22,953 nt of DNA from a virus. The stretch covers positions 1-22,953 of the IMG/VR virus record IMGVR_UViG_3300009703_000113; one strand, 5' to 3'. How positions within the stretch are numbered: position 1 is the stretch's first letter; every line of letters begins with the position of its first letter. The notes under the pieces were generated by a model. It saw nothing but the letters and a program-made list of their open reading frames with translations. It did no database searches and had not been told where the DNA came from. The position numbers were made by a program, and so were the translations under genes. This document shows, piece by piece, positions 15,241-22,953 of this stretch.

Positions 15241-18200
15241 ATGTCTTACAATTTTAATACAGATCCTTATTTTGATGACTATGATGAGTTAAAGGATTAT
15301 TTGAGAATATTGTTTCGCCCAGGCACAGCTGTGCAAGCGAGAGAATTAACACAAATTCAAACAATACTACAAAATCAAGTCGATTCTATAGGTAAACATT
15401 TATTTAAAAATGGTTCTCCTGTTGTTGATGGCAGACTTAATTATTCTCCCCGAACAGATTATGTTAAAATAATACCCCCTTCTACGGGGGTTGTATTATC
15501 TGATTCGGAGGGGTTATTATATACTGGAGCTACTTCTGGCGTTACAGGAACAATAATTCATACAGAAACATCAGATTCGAATGATACGAATGATGTAGTT
15601 TATGTTAGGTATATTTCATCTGGTACTTCTGGTGAAACAACATTTCAGGCAAATGAGAATATAACTTCTAGTGGAGCTACACTTACTGTACAATCTGACG
15701 CTTCTGGTAACGTTGTTTCTGGTCTCGGTTCAATGTTATCTATAGCTAATGGTATATATTATATAGATGGATTTTTTGTTAAAGTAGTACAATCTAATCT
15801 CATATTAAATAGATATGATTCAACCCCATCGTTTACCTGTGGTATTGAATGGGAACACGACATAACAACCTCTGCTACAGATTTAACTCTAAATGATAAT
15901 GCAACAGGCTCTCCAAATTATGCCGCTCCTGGAGCTCATAGATATTCAATATCCACGACATTTGTAAAATATCCGCTGACCGTTAATTCCGAAGGGGATT
16001 TAACCAATACAGAATCTAAACCAAGATACCTAGAATTATATAGGGCTGAGGTTGGGGTTACTCGCTTAATGCAAGATGCCCCTAATTATAGTGTTGTTGA
16101 GCATGAACTAGCTAAACGAACATATGACGAATCTGGCGATTACGTTGTAAGAGATTTTACAATAGATTTTATCGAGGATCGTAATAATTTTGTAGAAACC
16201 TGGGTCGCATCATCAAATTATATAATTGGTGACGTAATTAGGGAAGATGTTGGTGGATTGACCTACACATATAAATGCGTTACGGCGGGAACATCGGGAT
16301 CAAATAAACCTACATTTCTAACAACCTTTTCAACTTTTACGGATGGTGGTGTAACGTGGCAATTCGTTGAGAAGGTTCATTTAAATTCTGGTGCATATCC
16401 TGCTATTCCTCCTGTTACAACCCCTGTTACATACGCTGGTCAAGAAGACAAATATATTGCAGAAATTTCAAATGGCATAGGTGTAGTTAGGGGATTTTCC
16501 CATACACAAACTGGTAAATTAAGATTAAAGAATGACAGAGCTCGAGATATAGCAAGGGAAGATGCTTCTACAGTTTCCGTGAGTACACCTAAATATGTGC
16601 TGATTGATCTTCCATCCGCATTACCCTCGCAAATGGGTACAGAATTTATTGATTTTGATATATACAACGAATTCAGTCTCGCTCCTGGAACTGCTGTTGG
16701 TACTAAAATAGGAACTTGTAAAGCAAGATGGATTGAAAGACATAACTCCACAGTAGGTAATAATGAATATAGAGTTTATATTCATGATATATCTATTGAT
16801 TCTGGATATATCTTTTCTAGGAATGCTAAATGTTTATATATTGATACTGCTTCTACAATAGGATCAGCTAATTTCACTGGTAACATTACACAATCTTATG
16901 ATGGATTAACAGGAGCGATAGACGGTTCAACCGGATCTGCCAATATTACAGGTATCGGCACAAAATTCGCAGAGGAACTTAAGGTAGGGGATTATATAAC
17001 TGCAGATTCGGGTGTTAATAAATATAAAATTGGTACCATCACAGATACTACATTAACAGTTACCCCCAATTTGGCTGCTGGGATAACATCATCTGTATTT
17101 TCTATCTCAAATTCCTATATTGCAAATAACGATAACAATGCGGTTTATAAATTAACACATAACTTCATTAAAGATCTGAAGGAGGCTGATGGCATTAGTT
17201 CTGATACTGATTATTTTATAACAAGAAAATTAGGTACTCAATCAACTCTTGCATCGACAACAACTCTAACATTTCCCCTAACTGGTGATGAAACTTTTGC
17301 TCCAATTACACCGCAAAATTACACTGTAATTAATACTAGTACTGGTAGTATCATAAATCCCCACACGATTACACGCTCTAATGCTAATCAATTAATTACA
17401 GTATCAGGATTAGCGAATTCAACATCATATGCTGTATTTGGCACTGTTAGAAGATCTAATGCCCAAGCGTCAACTAAAACAATATCGGTAGGAACTTTTG
17501 ATTTAACTACTTCGAACGCTATCAATATATCAAAAATATTATTAGATAAAGCAGATTGTACAAAATTATTATCAGTTAAAGTAGCTCCCGCATTTGGTAC
17601 TATAGACTCCAGCAATGATGCCACTAAAGACATCACATCACAATATAAATTAAATTCAGGTCAAACCAATTTATATTATGGTATAGGATCGATTGAACGA
17701 AATACGGCTTCGGATTTAACTGGATCTATTCGGATTTATTTTGAATATCATGATCATTCCTTTAGTTCTGATAGAGACTTTTTCTCGGTTGAATCCTACA
17801 TTTCTACAGATTATACAAATATACAACCTAATCTTAGAGATTCAATTGATTTTAGACCAGTGCAAAATGATAATGGGGTTGGATTTAAAAATGCTAATTT
17901 CGGTATATTAAAATATGATAATGATGTTTCACTGGATTATTCATACTATCTTCCGAGAATGGATGGAATTGTATTAACCCCCAAAAAAGAGATTAAAATC
18001 ATTAAGGGTGAATCATCATTAACCCCTCAAATGCCGACACTACCAGAGGGGTCTATGTTATTATATACTCTAGGTAATGTGCCTTACGGTGGAGTCTTAC
18101 CTTCTTCTGTTAAGGTTAAGAAAAAAAATAACCGTCGATATACTATGAAAGACATAGGGAAACTGGATAAACGTATTGATAATTTGGAATATTATACGTC

Positions 18201-18633
18201 TCTAAGTATGTTAGAGCTGGAAACATCTACGACAGAAGTAAAAGATCCCAATGGATTCAGCCTATTCAAAAATGGATTTATTGTTGATTCTTTTAATGAT
18301 ATGGGTGTTGGTGATCTAAAGAACCCAGATTATAAATGTTTTATAAACACTGGCGCTGGAGAATTAAGATCCCCGATAATAGAGTCCCACATAAAATTAA
18401 AAGAAAATGGAACAATATCCGATAGGATTTCGAATAATTATGTCGTAAATAGCAACATAGTAACATTACCCTATACGGAGAAAGAATATGTTGGAAATTC
18501 TAATAGTTCTCGAGTATCAAATGTTAATCCATTCGCCGTAGTTTCGTTCATTGGTATAGGGGAATTAACACCAGAATCAGATATATGGACTGATACCAAC
18601 ACGCTCCCTGTTATCAGAGATTCAAACTATTAA
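15241..18633 (+). CDS. DUF4815-type virion structural protein (1130 aa)
   Basis: 1130 residues. The start is diagnostic for the DUF4815 family of T4-like marine phages: YFDDYDELKDYLRILFRPGT (10-29) and VQARELTQIQTILQNQ (31-46), then GKHLFKNGSPVVDG. The family continues at YYIDGFFV, KRTYDESGDYVVRDF (292-306), DKYIAEISNGIGVVRGF and, near the C-terminus, RRYTMKDIGKLDKRIDNLEY. Three modules appear inserted: a beta module at about 85-152, a W..Y..GD...Y.C..GTSG module at 321-377 like those of phage adhesins, and a GTKF...VGDYI module at about 563-623. It is probably part of the outer baseplate or its fibre-bearing periphery. It has its own late promoter and is followed by a partner gene after 17 nt. 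Confidence 0.85.
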   Translation: MSYNFNTDPYFDDYDELKDYLRILFRPGTAVQARELTQIQTILQNQVDSIGKHLFKNGSPVVDGRLNYSPRTDYVKIIPPSTGVVLSDSEGLLYTGATSGVTGTIIHTETSDSNDTNDVVYVRYISSGTSGETTFQANENITSSGATLTVQSDASGNVVSGLGSMLSIANGIYYIDGFFVKVVQSNLILNRYDSTPSFTCGIEWEHDITTSATDLTLNDNATGSPNYAAPGAHRYSISTTFVKYPLTVNSEGDLTNTESKPRYLELYRAEVGVTRLMQDAPNYSVVEHELAKRTYDESGDYVVRDFTIDFIEDRNNFVETWVASSNYIIGDVIREDVGGLTYTYKCVTAGTSGSNKPTFLTTFSTFTDGGVTWQFVEKVHLNSGAYPAIPPVTTPVTYAGQEDKYIAEISNGIGVVRGFSHTQTGKLRLKNDRARDIAREDASTVSVSTPKYVLIDLPSALPSQMGTEFIDFDIYNEFSLAPGTAVGTKIGTCKARWIERHNSTVGNNEYRVYIHDISIDSGYIFSRNAKCLYIDTASTIGSANFTGNITQSYDGLTGAIDGSTGSANITGIGTKFAEELKVGDYITADSGVNKYKIGTITDTTLTVTPNLAAGITSSVFSISNSYIANNDNNAVYKLTHNFIKDLKEADGISSDTDYFITRKLGTQSTLASTTTLTFPLTGDETFAPITPQNYTVINTSTGSIINPHTITRSNANQLITVSGLANSTSYAVFGTVRRSNAQASTKTISVGTFDLTTSNAINISKILLDKADCTKLLSVKVAPAFGTIDSSNDATKDITSQYKLNSGQTNLYYGIGSIERNTASDLTGSIRIYFEYHDHSFSSDRDFFSVESYISTDYTNIQPNLRDSIDFRPVQNDNGVGFKNANFGILKYDNDVSLDYSYYLPRMDGIVLTPKKEIKIIKGESSLTPQMPTLPEGSMLLYTLGNVPYGGVLPSSVKVKKKNNRRYTMKDIGKLDKRIDNLEYYTSLSMLELETSTTEVKDPNGFSLFKNGFIVDSFNDMGVGDLKNPDYKCFINTGAGELRSPIIESHIKLKENGTISDRISNNYVVNSNIVTLPYTEKEYVGNSNSSRVSNVNPFAVVSFIGIGELTPESDIWTDTNTLPVIRDSNY

Positions 18634-18650
18634 ATTAAACGAGAATATCA

Positions 18651-21600
18651 ATGGTCGCTAACGTACAATCAAAATTAGAATACGAAATTACTGCAGAAGA
18701 ATCAACTGCGGCATTAATTCAAGCTGCAGAAGAATATAATGCCGCGAATCCGGATACCGCTGTTCCTATAGAATGGAGCACACTCTCAACCGGTATCGCA
18801 ACAAATGACAGCAGAATAATGGATATCATTGCCTCAGCGAATCTTATTTCGGCCGATGAAGAAGTGGCTCAGTCGGAAAACAGTTCTGCGGTAGCGGCAT
18901 TTACTGAAATGAACAAGGGTGATCAATCCAATGAAATACTATCACATGCTTCTAAATTTACGCAATCCTTCACAGATGCATATAATACCGCCAATGGCAC
19001 GGATTTTGCAGTATCAACAGATGTTGAATTTGGCACTGAAGCTATGCCAGCACCCCATGACCCAACCGGATCAACATTAACTTATCCTATAATCAATAAT
19101 TCGACGTGGTCAAAACCCATTGATACGGACTTTGATATATCTGGGGTTCCACCAGAAAATATTATATATGGAACTGGTCCGGATATTACAGAGACGATAG
19201 AAACTTGGGAAACCGTAACAACGACTACTCAAGTCGCTCACACTACATATGAAACGAGAGCCGAATATACTGAAGAGAAGTCATCAAAAATAATTTCAAG
19301 TTTAATTCCTTACATGAGGGCAGTAACCCTAAAGTACGTGGTAACGGGATTGAAAAGAGATTCAATTATTAATGTATTTGCTGATAAAATTGACTTATCA
19401 GAATACACTATACCTTCGACAGAATTAACTGTATCTGTAACATCAGGAACATTTGATACAAAGAGTGTTGTTGGATCAGAGGATGCTGATATCCGAAAAG
19501 TTTCTGGAAATAAAGTAACAGCATTAAATATTGGGGATGTTATAACTGGTGGAACATCTTCTGCAACAGCTGTTCTATTGGGTATAGAGAAAACTTCGGG
19601 ATCCAATATTGTACTATTCGTATCAAATGTTAAAGGTACTTTCGCCGCATCCGAAGTTATTACAGGATCAGTCTCCGGCGCAATAGCAACTATATCTACT
19701 ATAAACACACCAACTGCAACGAAATCATCCCCCTACGGTAATCTCTACGGATTATTAACAATTCCGAATGAGGGAGATAAAAAACTAGTTGTTGGCAAGA
19801 AAGAGATTATCTTTACAACATCAGGTCTATCAGATCTCTTTTCAGAATCATTTGCCATTGTCGATTTTTCTTCAACAGGTACATTGCTGTCCACTCAACC
19901 CAAAGTTTCTAGTATTAGAAATTGGGTAGAATATCCGATTACTACCTATACAACAGAATCATCAACACAAGATGTTAGGGGTGAAGATATAGTTGTGACT
20001 AGAGCAGGGGAAGAAATTCCTATTGGTTTGGAATGGCATGCTCAATGGAAATGCCCGGTCGATCCTCTATGTCAAACCTTTTTTGTTGAAGATGACACAG
20101 GTATATTTGTAACTGGTATAGACTTATACTTTGGACAAAAAGATACATCTGATATTCCTATATATGTTTCAATAGTAGATACTGTCAACGGTTATCCTGG
20201 TCCTCGTTCACTTCCTCTATCGGAAGTTTATGTTGATGCTGACGATATCATTGTAGATACAGTTAATACAACTACAGTAGGGTCTAAAACTTACGGGAAT
20301 CCTACCCCAACTAATATAAAGTTTCGTGCTCCGGTTTACCTCGAGGGTGGTAAAGAATATGGTATCTACATAAAATCAGATTCAGAAAAATACGTTGTAT
20401 GGACATCATATATGGGTGACGATGATATAAGTGGTGGGGGTTCTATACAAACACAACCTCTTCTCGGGTCTCTATTCAAATCTCAGAGTGCATCTGTTTG
20501 GACAACTGATCAATATGAAGATCTAACATTTAAACTATATAGAGCTGAATTTGATACCGATGCCGGCACTTTCAACCTCGTTAATGATGATATCCCAGAG
20601 ATCGACGTTCCTCATATATTTGGTAGAACTAAAACCAATTCACCATTAATTAGAATATCATTACCAAATAATGGACTCAATAATGGGGATTCCGTTGTAA
20701 TTTCTGGTCTCGAGGCTGGTACTTATGCTGGGATTAACGCTACAGCTATTAATGGTACACACATTATATCTAATGCTGAGAATGATTTCTTCGTCATAGA
20801 TTCTGGTACAAATGCTACAAGCTCTGAATATTTAAGACAGAAATTTGGACTAAAAATAACAAATAATATTAAAGTTGATGACATACAACCGGCATTCAAA
20901 GATAAAATTATACCTGGTACCAATCTCGAATATAAGTATAAGAAATATGGTGATACATCCTATACAAAACTAGTAAATAGACTCAATAAATCTACTCCAT
21001 CTACTATCTCAGTTCTTAATCCAGTCGGGGAAACTGCACAATATTCGGGAAACAGTTCATTAGAATTTAAAGCAACATTAACAACAACAGATGCAAAGAT
21101 ATCACCAATAATTAATATTGCTGGTATTGATGCACTATGTTCTACAAATAGAATCAATTCACCAGATATTACTAATATTAATACTGCATTGGATGTGGGA
21201 TCATTTACATCTGGTACATTAACCAACTCTCCAACATCTTCTACTATATCGACTGCCGATGCAGCGACTATATTAGAATTTGGTAAATTCAAAATTGGAA
21301 TGAACCTTCATATATATGATGGAACTTCTGGTGGTACAGATCTTGGTAACTTTATCATAACGGATATATCTGCTGATAAGACTACCGTGACAGTAGCTTC
21401 CGAATTTACTATGACAGGAACAACCCTATATATAGAATATAACACTAGATATCTTGACGAAATAACACCGATGGGATCTACATCAGTTTCGAAATATGTT
21501 TCGAGACCGCTTCAATTTGTTAACATTTCAACTGGGTTTAAGTTATTCTTTACATATAACCAACCCTATAACACTAGTATAGATTTTTATTACAGAACAT

Positions 21601-21824
21601 CTAATTCTGGTGTTGAAGGTGTAATACATAAAGAATTAAAATATACAAAAATTGATAACCTCGGTACAAAATCATCTAATAATAGGGGTGGATTTTTTGA
21701 GGGTAATGTCACTGTCACCGGTGTAGATGATTATGATATCATTTCGGTTAAGATAGTTTTTAATTCCGGAGATTCCAATAAAACTCCTAGACTCAGAGAT
21801 TTCAGGATCGTGGCAGTAGCATAA
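18651..21824 (+). CDS. Large virion structural protein, companion of the DUF4815 protein (1057 aa)
   Basis: 1057 residues. Residues 1-130 are Ala- and Glu-rich and probably helical, unlike the rest. From 219 it has IPYMRAVTLKYVVTGLKRDS, and at 469-480 PVDPLCQTFFVE followed by GIFVTGIDLYFGQKDTSDIP and NGYPGPRSLPLSEVYVDADD. I know these blocks as the C-terminal half of long DUF4815-type proteins, where they follow a VNPFAVV-like block; that block ends the 1130-aa protein here. The two genes may be one ancestral protein split in two. Residues 292-349 carry the same small beta module as two other tail proteins. Later parts are beta-rich and probably bind receptors or fibres. The start has a modest GAGA binding site and the stop overlaps the next ORF (TAATG). 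Confidence 0.82.
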   Translation: MVANVQSKLEYEITAEESTAALIQAAEEYNAANPDTAVPIEWSTLSTGIATNDSRIMDIIASANLISADEEVAQSENSSAVAAFTEMNKGDQSNEILSHASKFTQSFTDAYNTANGTDFAVSTDVEFGTEAMPAPHDPTGSTLTYPIINNSTWSKPIDTDFDISGVPPENIIYGTGPDITETIETWETVTTTTQVAHTTYETRAEYTEEKSSKIISSLIPYMRAVTLKYVVTGLKRDSIINVFADKIDLSEYTIPSTELTVSVTSGTFDTKSVVGSEDADIRKVSGNKVTALNIGDVITGGTSSATAVLLGIEKTSGSNIVLFVSNVKGTFAASEVITGSVSGAIATISTINTPTATKSSPYGNLYGLLTIPNEGDKKLVVGKKEIIFTTSGLSDLFSESFAIVDFSSTGTLLSTQPKVSSIRNWVEYPITTYTTESSTQDVRGEDIVVTRAGEEIPIGLEWHAQWKCPVDPLCQTFFVEDDTGIFVTGIDLYFGQKDTSDIPIYVSIVDTVNGYPGPRSLPLSEVYVDADDIIVDTVNTTTVGSKTYGNPTPTNIKFRAPVYLEGGKEYGIYIKSDSEKYVVWTSYMGDDDISGGGSIQTQPLLGSLFKSQSASVWTTDQYEDLTFKLYRAEFDTDAGTFNLVNDDIPEIDVPHIFGRTKTNSPLIRISLPNNGLNNGDSVVISGLEAGTYAGINATAINGTHIISNAENDFFVIDSGTNATSSEYLRQKFGLKITNNIKVDDIQPAFKDKIIPGTNLEYKYKKYGDTSYTKLVNRLNKSTPSTISVLNPVGETAQYSGNSSLEFKATLTTTDAKISPIINIAGIDALCSTNRINSPDITNINTALDVGSFTSGTLTNSPTSSTISTADAATILEFGKFKIGMNLHIYDGTSGGTDLGNFIITDISADKTTVTVASEFTMTGTTLYIEYNTRYLDEITPMGSTSVSKYVSRPLQFVNISTGFKLFFTYNQPYNTSIDFYYRTSNSGVEGVIHKELKYTKIDNLGTKSSNNRGGFFEGNVTVTGVDDYDIISVKIVFNSGDSNKTPRLRDFRIVAVA

Positions 21825-22006
21825 TGAAGGTCGAATCGAATCCGAACCTAAATAAAAACAAGTTCGGGTTAATTGTTAATTCGAATAAAAATGATTATAA
21901 TAAGTACATGGAAGATAAGAAAATTAGAGTCAGAATGGATAAATTAGAATCTGATATAAATAGTATAAAAGATATGTTAGTACAATTATTGAATAAGGAA
22001 CCATAA
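21824..22006 (+). CDS. Small coiled-coil protein (60 aa)
   Basis: 60 residues. The N-terminal half is rich in Asn and Lys (NPNLNKNKFGLIVNSNKNDY). Residues 34-57 (RVRMDKLESDINSIKDMLVQ and on) have heptad spacing of Leu, Ile and Met, typical of a short oligomerising coiled coil. It overlaps the large protein before it and the 56-aa ORF after it by one base each (TAATG twice), a chain of coupled genes. It may be a chaperone or trimerisation aid for the fibre genes, but this is inferred from shape and place only. Confidence 0.75.
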   Translation: MKVESNPNLNKNKFGLIVNSNKNDYNKYMEDKKIRVRMDKLESDINSIKDMLVQLLNKEP

Positions 22007-22176
22007 TGGCTGAACTCTATCTGAGACAACCAAATACAACAACTCCGACGGTAACAACGGTTAAGAATAACCCACTAACCAATGAAGAAGTTGATAGTAA
22101 TTTCGTTAACATAAATGATGAAGTTGAACAGGCTTCGGAATCAGCTGTTGCAATGGCAATAGCATTAGGAGGATAA
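22006..22176 (+). CDS. Small tail-fibre-related protein (56 aa)
   Basis: 56 residues, beginning MAELYLRQPNTTTPTVTTVK. It then has NNPLTNEEVDSNFVNINDE, a motif common near the N-terminus of many phage tail fibres (P-L-T-x-x-E-V-D-x-N-F-x-x-L/I-N), and ends in an Ala-rich helix. The ATG overlaps the preceding stop (TAATG). An AGGAGG binding site for the next gene lies at its own end. Since the fibre motif stands alone in a mini-gene, this may be a separate connector or a split-off fibre tip. Confidence 0.72.
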   Translation: MAELYLRQPNTTTPTVTTVKNNPLTNEEVDSNFVNINDEVEQASESAVAMAIALGG

Positions 22177-22177
22177 T

Positions 22178-22501
22178 ATGGCAAATACATTTAAAAATGC
22201 AGGAATTCAAGTAGGAACGAGTAGAACTACTTTATATACCTGCCCAGCATCTACGACAGCTGTTATACACGCATTATATATTTCGAATGTTGACGGGATA
22301 ACTGGTTCGGATGTAGATATCGAAATAACAGTTGATGGCGGTACAACATACAGATATATAGGTAAAACACTAGCAGTACCAGAGGATTCAACTCTGGTCT
22401 TAGATAAACCGATTAATTTGGAAGCCGGGGATATATTAGCAGTAACTGCATCAAGTACAGGTGATATAGAAGCAGTTTGCGCAATTTTAGAAATAGCATA
22501 A
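22178..22501 (+). CDS. Small virion structural protein (107 aa)
   Basis: 107 residues, predicted all-beta. It begins MANTFKNAGIQVGTSRTTLY and has CPASTTAVIHALYISNVDG, then VDIEITVDGGTTYRYIGKTL and PEDSTLVLDKPINLEAGDIL. The pattern (small beta-sandwich with an ISNxD turn and a KPINLEAGD turn) recalls small tail or decoration proteins seen near fibres in marine phages; I cannot name a family. It has one of the best ribosome binding sites in the window (AGGAGG at 22167-22172), so it may be made in high amount. Its stop is 12 nt before the tail-fibre start. Confidence 0.82.
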   Translation: MANTFKNAGIQVGTSRTTLYTCPASTTAVIHALYISNVDGITGSDVDIEITVDGGTTYRYIGKTLAVPEDSTLVLDKPINLEAGDILAVTASSTGDIEAVCAILEIA

Positions 22502-22513
22502 GGATTATTATAT

Positions 22514-22953
22514 ATGTCATATATAGGAACTAAAACCGGCGGCCACGTATTTAGATCGAATGCATTTAATTCGGTCAGATATACAGGCGACGGAACAACT
22601 ACTCAATACAATTTACCAGAAACCGTTGTTGATGACGATGCTGTTCTTATTCATATAGATGGCGTTAAACAACATGCGCCCGCAGCATATAGTACCAGCG
22701 GAACAACCCTAACATTTACAGGAGCTCCACCAAGTGCTTCTTCCATTGAGATAATACTCTTTGGTATTGGAGAGGTTAATATACATACTCCAACCTCCAA
22801 TTCTGTTGGTATTTCTGCTCTTAAAACCCCTGATGGTACAGCTGGTCAAGTATTAACGACCGATGGAGCTGGTGCGCTTAGTTTCAGTTCTAAATCAACT
22901 GAGACTCTAGCTTCTATGGGAGTTACATCTACTGCAGCAGAGTTAAATATACT
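22514..22953 (+). CDS. Tail fibre protein, N-terminal part (runs off the right edge)
   Basis: 146 codons are visible, with no stop. The N-terminus (MSYIGTKTGGHVFRSN) is short. Residues 20-83 form a beta module of tail fibres: VRYTGDGTTTQYNLPETVVD, VLIHIDGVKQ, YSTSGTTLTFTGAPPS and IEIILF. Next comes TPDGTAGQVLTTDGAGALSF (105-124), the linker before fibre repeats, and TAAELNI at the right edge, a frequent motif of trimeric fibre shafts. The binding and receptor parts must lie beyond the window. It is the last visible gene of the outer baseplate/fibre operon. Confidence 0.85.
   Translation, partial: MSYIGTKTGGHVFRSNAFNSVRYTGDGTTTQYNLPETVVDDDAVLIHIDGVKQHAPAAYSTSGTTLTFTGAPPSASSIEIILFGIGEVNIHTPTSNSVGISALKTPDGTAGQVLTTDGAGALSFSSKSTETLASMGVTSTAAELNI

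Noticed and set aside
15474-15491. GC hairpin ACCCCC-TTCTAC-GGGGGT inside the DUF4815 gene
   Set aside because: The stem is perfect, but it is inside a coding region near its 5' end and lacks a following T run, so a terminator call is not supported.
21955-21962. TATAAATA inside the 60-aa gene
   Set aside because: It could serve the small fibre genes, 51 nt before the ATG at 22006, but it is within coding sequence and the genes are already coupled, so it is not called.
1422-22513. tRNA genes, CRISPR repeats or intrinsic terminators in the gaps
   Set aside because: I examined the intergenic stretches by eye. They are short and AT-rich and show no cloverleaf, no regularly spaced repeats and no stem followed by a T run.

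Overview
The window is a piece of an AT-rich, T4-like myovirus genome of the marine type (the cyanophage/pelagiphage-like branch of the T4 superfamily). The evidence is a contractile tail sheath (gp18 type), the baseplate proteins gp5, gp25, gp6 and gp8, a PAAR spike tip, a DUF4815-type giant structural protein and the start of a tail fibre, together with exact T4 late-promoter boxes (TATAAATA) in short intergenic gaps. The host cannot be read from the sequence. The sigma70-like early promoters only say that it is a bacterium.

Layout. (1) 1-1421, minus strand: the tail sheath gene, running off the left edge; it has no stop inside the window. (2) 1422-1605: a divergent control region with back-to-back TATAAATA boxes. 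(3) 1606-5135: an accessory island on the plus strand. It holds a 2-keto-acid decarboxylase-like ThDP enzyme, a degenerate HNH/zinc-ribbon protein, an early promoter, two tiny ORFs and an HSDL2-like short-chain dehydrogenase. (4) 5136-6821: a second early promoter, three small ORFs (one with a four-cysteine cluster) and a 347-aa conserved-looking hypothetical. (5) 6822-9574: a late operon with the gp5-like hub/needle, a helical protein, a staphylococcal-nuclease-fold enzyme and a PAAR tip. (6) 9575-15204: a late operon with gp25, gp6, a 431-aa protein in the gp7 slot, a 144-aa structural protein and gp8. (7) 15205-22953: a late operon with a DUF4815-type 1130-aa protein, a 1057-aa partner, three small proteins and the N-terminus of a tail fibre.

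How the parts work together. The late operons give a near-continuous baseplate assembly line: hub needle and tip, then wedge, then outer baseplate and fibre attachment. Genes are joined by TAATG or ATGA overlaps. Three of the late promoters (for gp5, gp25 and the DUF4815 gene) have nearly identical geometry, with the first T of TATAAATA 35, 35 and 36 nt before the ATG. The island between sheath and hub is different. It carries two host-type promoters (GTTTACTTT, 17-nt spacer, TATAAT), so early genes sit in a late structural region, and it carries two metabolic enzymes not needed for a virion. The most distinctive points are the decarboxylase and dehydrogenase pair, the intact nuclease inside the needle/tip operon, the HNH relic, and the modular insertions in the large tail proteins. 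No tRNA, CRISPR array, insertion sequence or convincing intrinsic terminator was seen.
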